Assembly: GCA_937965785.1 (NCBI GenBank)
Contig: CALCKT010000022.1
Coordinates: 1 to 50,122 of the forward strand
Direction: 5' to 3'
Length of the DNA: 50,122 nt
Source: an uncultured Propionibacteriaceae bacterium
Lineage (GTDB): Bacteria > Actinomycetota > Actinomycetes > Propionibacteriales > Propionibacteriaceae
The position numbers were made by a program, and so were the translations under genes. Numbering within the stretch: position 1 is the stretch's first letter; every line of letters starts with the position of its first letter. Positions 35,301 to 41,897 of this stretch are shown here, piece by piece. The notes under the pieces are model-generated. The model saw only the letters and a program-made list of their open reading frames with translations, searched no databases and had not been told where the DNA came from.

Positions 35301-35357
35301 ACTCTCCACCCTGCGGCGAATGATCGGTTGCGCAACTCCTCGAATAGTTGATTGCAC
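29349..35357 (-). CDS. Giant membrane-anchored surface protein with Ig-like and FN3 repeats
   Basis: 2002 aa from a GTG at 35357. One N-terminal hydrophobic helix (about 18-36) acts as anchor or signal. Residues ~45-360 are beta-rich and propeller-like. An N/Q/E-rich linker (about 362-390) follows. About ten cadherin-like/Big repeats (about 395-1440) are recognisable by NDxDPDGD elements (LLNDIDPDGDVLTV, VTRNDVDPDGDEI, LKNDSDPDGS). FN3 domains run from about 1450 to 1915 (LTARSDVSRTVELAW, PAVPTATAGDREIALSW and others), and a Cys-containing terminal domain ends in YCTQK. No LPXTG signal and no C-terminal helix. The acidic loops imply Ca2+-stiffened rods. A length-of-wall spanning structure or adhesin of the secretion cluster; equivalent to the FN3 member of PFNA. 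Confidence 0.9.
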   Translation of the reverse strand: MQSTIRGVAQPIIRRRVESGVTALLVLALGGFAFAHQGIPAEEVDLNDGGVWVTNTAQGMAGHLNYQSRVIDGGLNAPTRDFDISQEGNRVLLQDKADKAARTVDTATLTLGNRIATGNLEYSHGANTVLVADTDGGKVWATSLDRLADFSPGAAPLLEGVDSPHVVVGRDGVGFVVDESGVITRITGSSNHFQAEPSGSLPQGMTSSTQLTVAANRLVAVDEGRIQTAGSSIDVAEITAGSLAQQPSLERDHVSVATPEALLTIPLGGGTPQRTVVPSGKPAAPVDVAGCVYGVWSGSGAHVRDCPGESDDVNDVNDTLATSSGLVFRVSRDIVVINDAAGNIYLPNENMAIVNDWDNVKSQIENQNQTDEQQTDENQRERANESNAKQEPPVATDDNLGARPGKNTTLPVLLNDIDPDGDVLTVKLVDVPDNVQVSLGRNGRSIQIFLPPETTNPATFTYQAFDGEELSNTATVTVTPTSDNGEPQLARKNTVTMTERATVEYSALPDWTDPDGDPIYLVNATADEGLAVTFRQDGFVSVRDLGTAGPGSRELTLTVSDGTTEATEKIPVQVSSGSTNLPPVANADHYVVNVGEQVLMRPLSNDSDPNGEALMLSDVGKPAADETLEADYEKAEATFSSTRVGSHELTYVVSDGPNASSGKIRVDVQDPATIDPKPSAQDDLALLPSDAPVLANVLDNDSDPLGGVLAVQSVSVDAGQDITVEVKDHSTLRISASKELSGPRTFSYTVSNGRESATARVVVLPQPPRLSNQPPVVIDDTAVVRAGDIVAVPVLSNDYSPTGLELDVAPEVDVRGDSSLGEAFVSGDLVRFRAGSTAGNTTLVYTARDSAGNHASGKIDIAIRARESANQKPTPRPVTGRVFAGAETTVAVSMNGVDPDGDSVELVEGSSQAPKLGSVKIEEGYLTYSAAHGSKGTDSFTYQVRDRFGATGEASIQIGVVPPPSINQLPVAVPDQVTVRPGRTVEIPVTRNDVDPDGDEIRIIAGTARAQAPWEADLEIVGQDVKLVAPTEPGIYKFSYGITDRGGASVTGYGTLIVDEQAPLKPPVAVDDRLPVSKVLGKTEVEVPVLKNDSDPDGSQDDLRIEVESPGVVESGQVRVPVSDDPQVLLYTITDKDGGTARAAIFVPGVANVPPTLNPETVPAKVKAGQTLHVELSEHVLTRRGHSPKLTSGESLVVGTGASAKVVSDTVIEFTPDASFYGPTTLAFGVHDGESLDDPNGLRSTLSLPVEVEASGMVPPELRPSQVTVAKGEQASVKLSDMVNDPDPGDNEAMTYSLVSAPETLNVKVSGKEMQISATAEAPLGDAGEVVVRVHDGKTDPLEMKIPVTVVGTTRPLMTTTELIASDGRVGQVKVFDLTTAITNPFADQGGAITISGATARQGKAEVSVNGTDLSVTPTEIGTVVVNYTASDATGDASRQVTGQVTLMVKGTPLAPTDLTARSDVSRTVELAWAQGDLQGGSLDHFQVSWNGGSQNCGTVTNCRITGLTNNTDYTFTVTQVTEVGTSEPSNPVQAHPDVRPNQPAVPTATAGDREIALSWPATQVPDGGSPVEKYNIQVSPGIGGQTAFFTSDTSHTFTGLTNGTAYRFRIQAVNRYADNNVAREADYLWSDWSTAEVPAGAPSGQGAPTVSMSRATAGVTPRASLSWSKPSNVNGDDNLIYEVTESTSGQVVYSGQDTQTTVSMSTDSNDKTFTVRSTNKSKKWSDPSPTSNAVRFYQPPGTPIGFSLKPTGVPNQVTFSFTAGAGNGARPDEISYRWNANGASGTVTNGQTVTNGVFVNGRDVQVSLTPVANVRGETTEGESATASVNTYGPPSVPSISASGGYQSVTYSWSADINSGGRSSTVTIDNQQVAASGSTTREGLAPNSQACATITITNSEGQHVTNQACGTTWPAPVASERRGATSTLCPRTWGSCNVYEVQFRHYRPNSVVECHLPNTTGENGYTQIRMDANGSWGWGQYKNWVVGQQDISGDITRYCTQK

Positions 35358-35475
35358 AACTACCCCCCCGGGACAAATCAGCTGAACTCGTCAAGCATAG
35401 CCAAAATGGAAGTTCTTGCTCTATACCCCGGGTAAAAGATCTCGTGGAATCCTAGGGAAGGAATTTGCGATTCGC
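35358..35475 (-). promoter_or_regulatory. Probable promoter region of the surface-protein/secretion operon
   Basis: 118 bp between the phosphofructokinase stop and the GTG of the giant gene. It is more AT-rich than its neighbours. A TATAGA box (complement of 35420-35425) could be a -10, giving a leader of about 55 nt, and TATGCT (complement of 35394-35399) is another. Neither has a good -35. The operon has no other sizeable gap upstream of the ATPase gene, so its main promoter should be here. Confidence 0.35.
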
Positions 35476-36603
35476 TCAGTCCCCGAGACCCGTTCCCACG
35501 TCGCGGGCGGTCTGGATCCACGGATGGTCCGGTGGGACCTGCGCCAGGACGCCCGCGACCTTCTTCAGGTCGACGGGTTCGGTGCCGTCGCCCCTGCTCG
35601 CGACCATCACCCCGCTGACCCCGTCGGCGATCAGGTCGGCGGCGGCGGTGCCGATCCGCGACCCCAGCAGCCGGTCCTCCGCGCACGGCGTCCCGCCGCG
35701 CTGCACGTAGCCGAGGATGGTGACGCGGGTTTCCAGGCCCGTCGCGTCCTCCAGGGCGCGGGCCAGCCGGAAGGTGTGTTCGCGGTGGTCGTCGAGGACC
35801 CGCGCCAGGTGCGACTTCGCGGCCGCCTTCTCCTGCGGTGTCCCGGCGGCCTTCTTCAGTGACTCGGCGGCGGCAATGGCCTGCGCGGCCGCGGTGTCGT
35901 TGGCTCCCTCGGCCACCGCGATCACGCTGAAGTTGGTGCCGTGCGCCTGCCGGGCCCGGATGGTCTCGGCGATGGCTTCGACGGTGTACGGGATCTCGGG
36001 GATCAGGATGACATCGGCGCCGCCCGCGATGCCCGCGCCCAGCGCCAGCCAGCCCGCTTTGTGGCCCATGATCTCCGCCAGGATCACCCGGTGGTGGCTG
36101 TGGGCGGTGGAGTGGAGCCGGTCGATGGCGTCGGTGGCGATCTCCAGGGCCGTGGAGAAACCGAAGGTGTTGTCGGTGTGGGCGACGTCGCGGTCGATGG
36201 TCTTGGGCAGGTGCACCACCGGGATGCCGGCCTCCGACAGGCGCAGCGCGTTCTTCGCGGTGCCACCGCCACCCAGCATCACCAGACAGTCGAGGTCGGC
36301 CTGCTCGACGACATCCTTGATGGTGGGGATGGCGTCGACGACCTCGCCGCCCATGCGCATGCGGTGCACCTTGTCGCGGCTGGTACCGAGGATGGTGCCA
36401 CCGACGGTGAGGATCCCGGACAGCGCCTCGGGGCCGAGCTGGAAGCACCGGTTCTCAGCCAGGCCGCGCACGCCGTCACGGAAACCGATCAACTCCATTT
36501 TGTGTCTGCCGATGGCCGCCTTGCCCAGCCCGCGGATGGCCGCGTTCAAGCCGGGAGAGTCGCCGCCCGCCGTCAGAACACCGATGCGTTTCGCATTGCC
36601 CAT
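35476..36603 (-). CDS. 6-phosphofructokinase (atypical motif set)
   Basis: 375 aa. The ATG at 36603 has AAGGAGG six bases upstream; a longer open frame upstream is an artefact. Phosphorylates fructose 6-phosphate in glycolysis. Seen: GGDSPGLNAAIRG (about 13-25), GGGGTAK (about 109-115) where most ATP enzymes have GGDGS and actinobacterial ones GGEDT, PKTIDRD (about 133-139) where the family has P[GK]TIDND, then a GHKAGWLA loop, IPEIPYTVEA and GYVQRGGTPCAEDR. The Lys of PKTID is a hallmark of PPi-dependent or mixed-group enzymes; the Gly at the phosphoryl-donor site leaves the donor (ATP or PPi) open. Family certain, donor not. Confidence 0.92.
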   Translation of the reverse strand: MGNAKRIGVLTAGGDSPGLNAAIRGLGKAAIGRHKMELIGFRDGVRGLAENRCFQLGPEALSGILTVGGTILGTSRDKVHRMRMGGEVVDAIPTIKDVVEQADLDCLVMLGGGGTAKNALRLSEAGIPVVHLPKTIDRDVAHTDNTFGFSTALEIATDAIDRLHSTAHSHHRVILAEIMGHKAGWLALGAGIAGGADVILIPEIPYTVEAIAETIRARQAHGTNFSVIAVAEGANDTAAAQAIAAAESLKKAAGTPQEKAAAKSHLARVLDDHREHTFRLARALEDATGLETRVTILGYVQRGGTPCAEDRLLGSRIGTAAADLIADGVSGVMVASRGDGTEPVDLKKVAGVLAQVPPDHPWIQTARDVGTGLGD

Positions 36604-36672
36604 GAGAACCTCCTTGTCCGTCCCCGAGCCTACTCCGAAGCGGGATTTGCCGCTGGGCACTAGTTTTGACCC

Positions 36673-37170
36673 ATGCAGCGAGTACTGGTTGGGTATGCGA
36701 CCCGCGCGGGTTCCACGGCCGAGGTGGCCGGGATCATCGCCGACGAACTGCGTGCCCGGGGCGTCGACGTCGTGTTGGCCGACCTGCGCGACGACCCCGA
36801 CCCGGCTGGTTTCGACGGGTTCGTGCTGGGCAGCGCCACCCAGGCGATGACGTGGCTGCCGGAGTCGCTGACGTGGCTGCGCAACCACGGGGAAAAGATC
36901 GGCCGGGCCGCGCTGTTCAATCTCTCCATCACCGCCGTCGACCCCACCAAGCAGGACGTCGCGCTCGGCCACAACAAGGCCGCCGCGGAACTGGTCGAGG
37001 CCAGCGCACAGGCCGCCTTCGCGGGTCGTTACGCACCCGAGAGGGTCGGTTTCTTCAAGAAACTGCTGCTCTGGGTCCTCGCGAAGAAACCCGTCGATCA
37101 CGTCGACCCCCCGACGGTTCGCGCCTGGGCCCGGGAGCTCGATTTCACGAGGACGAGCGAAACATCTTGA
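36673..37170 (+). CDS. Flavodoxin-domain protein (HemG-like)
   Basis: 165 aa. The N-terminus VLVGYATRAGSTAEVAGIIA is the FMN phosphate-binding loop of the flavodoxin fold (T-x-x-G-S/T-T), and FDGFVLGSATQAMTWLPESL is the second flavin loop. The size and the C-terminal RYAPERVGFFKKLLLWVLA are as in flavodoxin-like HemG/menaquinone-dependent protoporphyrinogen oxidase relatives. It lies divergent from the phosphofructokinase across about 70 bp. The redox partner is unknown. Confidence 0.82.
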   Translation: MQRVLVGYATRAGSTAEVAGIIADELRARGVDVVLADLRDDPDPAGFDGFVLGSATQAMTWLPESLTWLRNHGEKIGRAALFNLSITAVDPTKQDVALGHNKAAAELVEASAQAAFAGRYAPERVGFFKKLLLWVLAKKPVDHVDPPTVRAWARELDFTRTSETS

Positions 37171-37309
37171 GGAAACGGGAGGCCGACTCCTGGCGTTCCC
37201 CGTGATCCTCCATGGCCTCTTGGCCGAAGCCTTCCGGCCCAACGGCCTCGACGGCGCGCTCCTTGTTTGATGTCCAGTGGGTGTTGCGACGGTCTGGCAG
37301 GATTGCGTC

Positions 37310-38350
37310 ATGTATCCGATCTACACACCCGACTCCGGCCGTTACGACGGCCGCATGCCCTACCGTCGCTGCGGACGTTCCGGGCTGCTGCTTCCGGCGA
37401 TGTCGTTGGGACTGTGGCAGAACTTCGGCGACGACAAACCTCTCGGTGTGCAGCGGGCGATCATTCGTCGCGCCTTCGACGCCGGCATCACCCATTTCGA
37501 CCTGGCCAACAACTACGGCCCGCCCTACGGTCAGGCGGAGATCAACTTCGGAACCATCTTCCGGCAGGATCTCGCGCCGTTCCGCGACGAGTTGATCATC
37601 TCCACCAAGGCCGGCTGGGACATGTGGCCGGGCCCCTACGGGCAGGGCGGCGGGTCGCGCAAGTACGTGCTGGCCTCCCTCGACCAGTCGCTGGAGCGCA
37701 TGGGCCTCGATTACGTCGACATCTTCTATTCGCACCGTTTCGACCCCGACACGCCGATCGAGGAGACCATGATGGCCCTCGACCAGGCGGTGCGATCCGG
37801 CCGGGCGCTGTACGTCGGCATCTCGTCGTACTCGGCTGCCAAGACCCGGGAAGCGGCCCGCATCGCCCGGGAGCTCGGCACCCCGCTGCTGATACACCAG
37901 CCCAGCTACAACATGTTCAACCGCTGGGTCGAGACCGGTGGGCTCGTCGACGCCTGCGAGAGCGAGGGCATGGGCATCATCGCCTTCACCGCCCTGGCGC
38001 AGGGGCTGCTAACCGACCGCTACCTCAACGGAATCCCCGACGACTCCCGGGCCGCGCGCGACGGGTCGCTGAGCCGCGACCAGCTCACCGACGAAACCCT
38101 CGGCCGGGTTCGTGCCCTCAATGAGATCGCCCGCGACCGGGGGCAGTCGCTGGCGCAGCTGGCACTCGCCTGGGTGCTGCGCGACCCACGAGTCACTTCG
38201 ACGCTCATCGGGGTGTCGTCGCTGCGGCAGCTCGAATCCAACCTGGGAGCCCTGGAGAACATGGTTTTCACCGACGACGAGCTGGCCGCCATCGACCAGC
38301 ACGCCGTCGAATCCGGGGTCAACCTCTGGGTCAAACAGACCGAGGACTGA
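37310..38350 (+). CDS. Aldo/keto reductase (YghZ / L-glyceraldehyde-3-phosphate reductase-like)
   Basis: 346 aa, a (beta/alpha)8 NADPH-dependent reductase. The catalytic Asp-Tyr-Lys-His set is visible: D and Y in ITHFDLANNYGPPYG, K in IISTKAGWDMWPGPYG, H in DIFYSHRFDPDTP. VGISSYSAAKTREA and QPSYNMFNRWVE, with the C-terminal STLIGVSSLRQLESNL NADPH-binding helix, match the AKR14/YghZ group, including the GPYGQGGGSRKY insertion. It reduces L-glyceraldehyde 3-phosphate and methylglyoxal-type carbonyls in the known members. The ATG at 37310 gives the family N-terminus (MYPIYTPDSGRYDG). Confidence 0.92.
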   Translation: MYPIYTPDSGRYDGRMPYRRCGRSGLLLPAMSLGLWQNFGDDKPLGVQRAIIRRAFDAGITHFDLANNYGPPYGQAEINFGTIFRQDLAPFRDELIISTKAGWDMWPGPYGQGGGSRKYVLASLDQSLERMGLDYVDIFYSHRFDPDTPIEETMMALDQAVRSGRALYVGISSYSAAKTREAARIARELGTPLLIHQPSYNMFNRWVETGGLVDACESEGMGIIAFTALAQGLLTDRYLNGIPDDSRAARDGSLSRDQLTDETLGRVRALNEIARDRGQSLAQLALAWVLRDPRVTSTLIGVSSLRQLESNLGALENMVFTDDELAAIDQHAVESGVNLWVKQTED

Positions 38351-38361
38351 AAACTCGAACA

Positions 38362-38400
38362 ATGCACACCTTGCACACTTGAGACATTCAAGGTGTGCAT
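38362..38400. promoter_or_regulatory. Inverted-repeat operator before the HTH/PIN module
   Basis: A perfect 11-bp inverted repeat, ATGCACACCTT (38362-38372) and AAGGTGTGCAT (38390-38400), separated by 17 nt, with an additional TTGCACAC half-repeat at 38371-38378. It ends 20 bp before the antitoxin ATG, where antitoxin operators usually lie. It could also fold as a stem-loop after the aldo/keto reductase gene, but the long loop and lack of a T tract make a terminator less likely. Confidence 0.65.
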
Positions 38401-38407
38401 GCTGTGC

Positions 38408-38420
38408 TATCATTGATCGC
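38408..38420 (+). promoter_or_regulatory. Candidate -10 element giving a leaderless antitoxin mRNA
   Basis: TATCAT at 38408-38413 is followed seven bases later by the ATG at 38421. No purine-rich ribosome binding site exists between the inverted repeat and that ATG. The transcript would begin at or next to the start codon, a frequent arrangement in actinobacteria. No -35 at ideal spacing was found; TTCAAG at 38387 is 15 bp away and lies in the operator. Confidence 0.45.
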
Positions 38421-38780
38421 ATGGCACTTCGAAGTATCACCATCAATCCTGAAGCCGTGCGTGCCCCTGCAAACAGCGGCGAATGGCCGGAGTGGATGGT
38501 CGAGATCGCGGAGTACGTGAAACGAGCCGCTTCGTTGGGAGAATCGGTGACGCTCACGGCCAAGCGGAGGGTGCTCACGCCTGCGCAGGTTGCTGATCTA
38601 ACCGGGGTGTCGAGATCGACGATTTCGCGAAAAATCGCTGCCGGGGAACTACGTGCGGTAAAAATCGGAAACCGGAATCAGATCCCATATGAGGAGTTCG
38701 AGCGATTCTGGCAGGCGACCATGGGTGACGTCATTGAGATCAGCCGGGGCGAGATAAGAACAGACCTGTTCGGTGACTGA
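38421..38780 (+). CDS. Antitoxin with excisionase/MerR-like helix-turn-helix
   Basis: 119 aa. The central segment RRVLTPAQVADLTGVSRSTI, then SRKIAAGELRAVKIGNRNQI and PYEEFERFW, is the small winged helix of excisionase-type DNA-binding domains (about residues 50-98). The N-terminal part may be a Phd-like dimerisation region, and the C-terminal ~20 residues likely wrap the toxin. The last 8 nt overlap the PIN gene. Expected to neutralise the toxin and repress the operon through the upstream inverted repeat. GC content and codon use are lower than in neighbouring genes, consistent with recent acquisition. Confidence 0.82.
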   Translation: MALRSITINPEAVRAPANSGEWPEWMVEIAEYVKRAASLGESVTLTAKRRVLTPAQVADLTGVSRSTISRKIAAGELRAVKIGNRNQIPYEEFERFWQATMGDVIEISRGEIRTDLFGD

Positions 38781-39378
38781 CGATCCGATTCGCGTCTTTC
38801 TCGATGCGAACGTCTTGGTCAAACCTGTCACCCGCACCCTCTTGATGGTGGGCGGGCCGCTCAGCGGTTTCGCTGTCGTGTGGAGCGAAACCGCTGAGCG
38901 GGAAGCTGCACGTCACATGAAACCAAACGCACTTTCGCCGACCATCGTCCGACAGCGGTTTGGGGGAGAGCTTAGCCCCGTTGGTGAAGGTGCAAGTAGG
39001 TTTCTCGGAACGACGGCGGAGGACAGGCAGATCCTTGCTGATGCCGTCGCGGCCAAGGCGGGTTTCCTGATTACGGCAGATGTGGATGATTTTGCAGAGG
39101 CTGATCTGGCATCTGTCGGTATTTCGGCGGTTAATCCAGATCTTTTCCTTGCCGCCAAATTGACTCGAAAAGCCTATGCGGCAGTGATCGATCTGTTTGT
39201 CGAACGACAGGTCGCTCCCCCAACGACGGCGGCTGAATTTCACAGTGCCATTGCTCGGCAGCACCCGCTGTTGTTTGCTACGCATGCTGATATCTATGAC
39301 ATCGCACCCATGCCCAGCGTCCATTCCGCGCCAACGGTGCTGTTCCGCGGCGAACGTCCCCTACGGATCGAGGACTGA
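38773..39378 (+). CDS. PIN-domain toxin (VapC-like ribonuclease)
   Basis: 201 aa from a GTG at 38773, overlapping the antitoxin by 8 nt. PIN acidic residues are visible: Asp in IRVFLDANVLVKP near the N-terminus, Glu in WSETAEREA, and Asp in DRQILADAVAAKAG and LITADVDDF. A 70-residue C-terminal extension (APPTTAAEFHSAIARQHPLL and onward) is longer than in classic VapC and fits the larger PIN proteins paired with excisionase-type antitoxins. Likely a Mg2+-dependent endoribonuclease cleaving tRNA or rRNA. More AT-rich than the surroundings. Ends 10 bp before the convergent permease gene. Confidence 0.85.
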   Translation: MTDDPIRVFLDANVLVKPVTRTLLMVGGPLSGFAVVWSETAEREAARHMKPNALSPTIVRQRFGGELSPVGEGASRFLGTTAEDRQILADAVAAKAGFLITADVDDFAEADLASVGISAVNPDLFLAAKLTRKAYAAVIDLFVERQVAPPTTAAEFHSAIARQHPLLFATHADIYDIAPMPSVHSAPTVLFRGERPLRIED

Positions 39379-39387
39379 GAGCCGGGT

Positions 39388-41019
39388 TCACACTCGCAGG
39401 TCGCGTCTGGTGAACAGCGGGAAGGACGCTGCCAGCAGCACCACCGACCCCGCCAGCAGGATCGCGATGTGCCCCCAGTCGGCTCCGTTCTCCAAGGGGC
39501 TGGCGGCCCCGTACCAGTGGAATGGGGAGATGCGGGCCCAGTCGGCGAGGTCGGGGTTCATGGGCATGGTGGTGTTGATGACGTAGCCGACCAGCCCCAC
39601 CCCGGTCGCGGTCCAGGTGGCCGCTGCCGGGGTGCCGAGGGCGGCCACCGCCAGCAGCGCCGCCGAGCCGATGAACAACCCCAGTGCCAGCAGGTGTGCG
39701 GTGGCGCCCGCGACGTTCTCCGTCGCCAGACCCATCGAGCCCAGCTGGACCCCGCCCCAGATCCCGAGCCCCGTCAGCCCCGTGACCAGAGCGATGAGCG
39801 TCGCCTGCGCCGCCATCGCCGTGGCCAGCATCCGGGTGCGGGTGGTGGGGGTGGACAGCAGCACGCCGAGCCGGCCCGAACGTTCGTCCGACCCCAGCCG
39901 CGACGCCACCGCCGCGCCGGCCAGGATCACGGCTGCGGGGGCCATCAGACTCATCGTCTCGCCCCAGTAGAACCCGGCGGGGGAGGCCATGTCGGTGGCG
40001 CCCCAGACCTGCATGAGCTCGGGTGGCATCGACTTTGTCGCCATCTCCAGCTGCGGGGCCATCTGCTCGTACAACGGACCCATCAACAGGCCCATCACCG
40101 CGAACATCACCACACCCAGCACCAGGAGCAGACCGGTGTGACGGGAGACCAGGAGGCGGTAGCGGGAGGGTCCGCGACCAGCCGCCGAACCGGTCCATCT
40201 GGTTGTGGCGTGCCTGGCCGGTCGTGTCCTCGTCGCTGTTCGACGCAGGTCGCGGACCATCAGGCCGGCGACCCCGACGGCCAGCAGCACCGCCGCGACG
40301 CCGAGCATCAACGCCAGGTAGCCGCCGTCGATGCCGTTCAGCAGCACCGTCGGTTTGCTGTACCAGTACCACGGGATGAACTGCGCCAGGTCGCGGCCCT
40401 CCGACCACTGGGGCAGCAGCCCGGCGAACAACCAACCGAGCCCGAGGATCGCGGAACCAGCCCCTGTCGCCAGGCCGCGGCTCCCGGTGGCACCTCCGAC
40501 CGCGAACGCGACGCCCCCGTACACCAGGGCATTGGCTCCCAGCGCCAGGCAGAGCTCCCCGAGATGGGCGTCCCCCAGCGTGAGGTCGAAGGGCAGACTC
40601 GCCAGCGCGGCCGCACCCCACAGCCCCAGCGACGTCACACCGACCGCCAGCACCAGCACCGCGGCCTTCGTCGCGCCGACACCGACCCGGGAGACGGGAT
40701 GGCTGAGCAGCAGCGGCAGCGTGCCGTCCTTCTCCTCACCCGCGACCAGCTGCGCCCCCACCGCGACGGCGAACCCCGCCACCGCGATCGCGCCCAGGAA
40801 ACCGAGCATCTGCGTGTAGGACATCACCGGGGCCGAGGCGCCGGCGGGAATCCCGGCCATCGCTAGCAGCGCGGGCGGCAGGGATGCGTAGACATTGGTG
40901 TCCATTGACTGCACCATTGCGACCCCCATCAGCAGGAAGGCGAGGATGCACGCGACGATGACGCAGACGGCCTTCCAGCGCGGCAGCAGACCGCGTCCCA
41001 ACACTGCGAGGGTGGTCAT
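39388..41019 (-). CDS. ABC-2 type permease, two tandem membrane modules
   Basis: 543 aa with about 12 hydrophobic helices arranged as two halves of six, joined near residue 265 by a basic linker (RDLRRTATRTRPARHATTRW). Each half has the same layout: N-terminal helix, an extracytoplasmic loop, then a cytoplasmic AGEEKDGTLPLLLSHPVSR or SDERSGRLGVLLSTPTTRTR coupling segment, as in ABC-2 exporters. A fused pair would act as one complete transmembrane unit with two copies of the adjacent ATPase. The start overlaps the ATPase stop by 4 nt. Exported substrate unknown; drug or lipid export is typical of TetR-controlled systems of this design. Confidence 0.88.
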   Translation of the reverse strand: MTTLAVLGRGLLPRWKAVCVIVACILAFLLMGVAMVQSMDTNVYASLPPALLAMAGIPAGASAPVMSYTQMLGFLGAIAVAGFAVAVGAQLVAGEEKDGTLPLLLSHPVSRVGVGATKAAVLVLAVGVTSLGLWGAAALASLPFDLTLGDAHLGELCLALGANALVYGGVAFAVGGATGSRGLATGAGSAILGLGWLFAGLLPQWSEGRDLAQFIPWYWYSKPTVLLNGIDGGYLALMLGVAAVLLAVGVAGLMVRDLRRTATRTRPARHATTRWTGSAAGRGPSRYRLLVSRHTGLLLVLGVVMFAVMGLLMGPLYEQMAPQLEMATKSMPPELMQVWGATDMASPAGFYWGETMSLMAPAAVILAGAAVASRLGSDERSGRLGVLLSTPTTRTRMLATAMAAQATLIALVTGLTGLGIWGGVQLGSMGLATENVAGATAHLLALGLFIGSAALLAVAALGTPAAATWTATGVGLVGYVINTTMPMNPDLADWARISPFHWYGAASPLENGADWGHIAILLAGSVVLLAASFPLFTRRDLRV

Positions 41020-41897
41020 GACTGCTCCTGGTAGAACGCGAGGAAGATCTCCTCCAGGTCGGCGTCGTGGGCGGTCAGGTCGACGACGCGACGGCCGCCG
41101 AGTGAACTGAGCAACGTTCCGAGCTCCCCGTCGAAGGCCATGCGCACCCGCGGCCCGTCCACGGTGATGTCGCGGGCCCCGGGGATGCGGACGAAGTCGC
41201 GCGGATCGGCGTCGCGGTCCAGGAGCAGATCGACGCGCCGCACCGAGCGCAGGTCCGCGACGTTCTCCACCGCCACCAGGCGGCCCGCGCGGATGATGCC
41301 GACCCGGTCGGCCACCTGCTGCACCTCGGAGAGGGTGTGGGAGGACAGGAACACGGTGCGGCCCTCCGCGACGATCTCCCGCAGCACCTGGTGGAACTCG
41401 TGCTGCACGAGGGGGTCGAGGCCGGCGTTGGGTTCGTCCATGATGATCAGCTCGGGTTTGTGCATCAACGCGGCGATCAGCCCCACCTTCTGACGGTTCC
41501 CCGAGGACAGCTCCCCGACGCGCTTGTCGAGGTTCGCGTCGAGTCGCTGCCGGAGCTCATTGACGTGATTCCAGTCGACGCCGCCGCGCAGCCGGGCGAA
41601 GAACCGCAGTGTCTGCGCGCCGGTCATCGCGGGGTAGAGGGCCAGGTCGCTGGGCAGGTAGCCGAGCCGGCGGTGGATCGCCGCGGCGTCGCGGCGGGAG
41701 TCGAGGCCGAGCAGCCGGGCGGTGCCGCCGGTGGCGCGGATCTCGTCCAGGAGGATGCGGATGGTGGTGGACTTGCCCGCGCCGTTGGGGCCGAGGAATC
41801 CGAAGATCTCCCCGGTGTGAACCTCCAGGTCGATGCCCTTCAACGCCTCGAAGGAGCCGTACTTCTTCCGGAGCTCCCTCACCTCGATGGCGTTCAT
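41016..41897 (-). CDS. ABC transporter ATP-binding protein (DrrA-like)
   Basis: 293 aa. Walker A FLGPNGAGKSTT (about residues 35-46), signature VGELSSGNRQKVGLIAAL (SSGN in place of SGGQ), Walker B IIMDEPNAGLDP and the switch His in LSSHTLSEVQQ are present. A C-terminal ~75-residue extension as in DrrA/CcmA-type exporters ends in DLEEIFLAFY. It pairs with the downstream permease; ATGA overlaps on both sides. Confidence 0.95.
   Translation of the reverse strand: MNAIEVRELRKKYGSFEALKGIDLEVHTGEIFGFLGPNGAGKSTTIRILLDEIRATGGTARLLGLDSRRDAAAIHRRLGYLPSDLALYPAMTGAQTLRFFARLRGGVDWNHVNELRQRLDANLDKRVGELSSGNRQKVGLIAALMHKPELIIMDEPNAGLDPLVQHEFHQVLREIVAEGRTVFLSSHTLSEVQQVADRVGIIRAGRLVAVENVADLRSVRRVDLLLDRDADPRDFVRIPGARDITVDGPRVRMAFDGELGTLLSSLGGRRVVDLTAHDADLEEIFLAFYQEQS

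Noticed and set aside
35476..37311. 611-codon version of the phosphofructokinase frame
   Set aside because: The segment upstream of 36603 is antisense to the flavodoxin gene and Arg/Pro-rich; the AAGGAGG before 36603 sets the real start.
39388..41019. Reading the permease as two separate genes
   Set aside because: The frame is continuous through the basic linker near residue 265 with no internal ribosome binding site and start.
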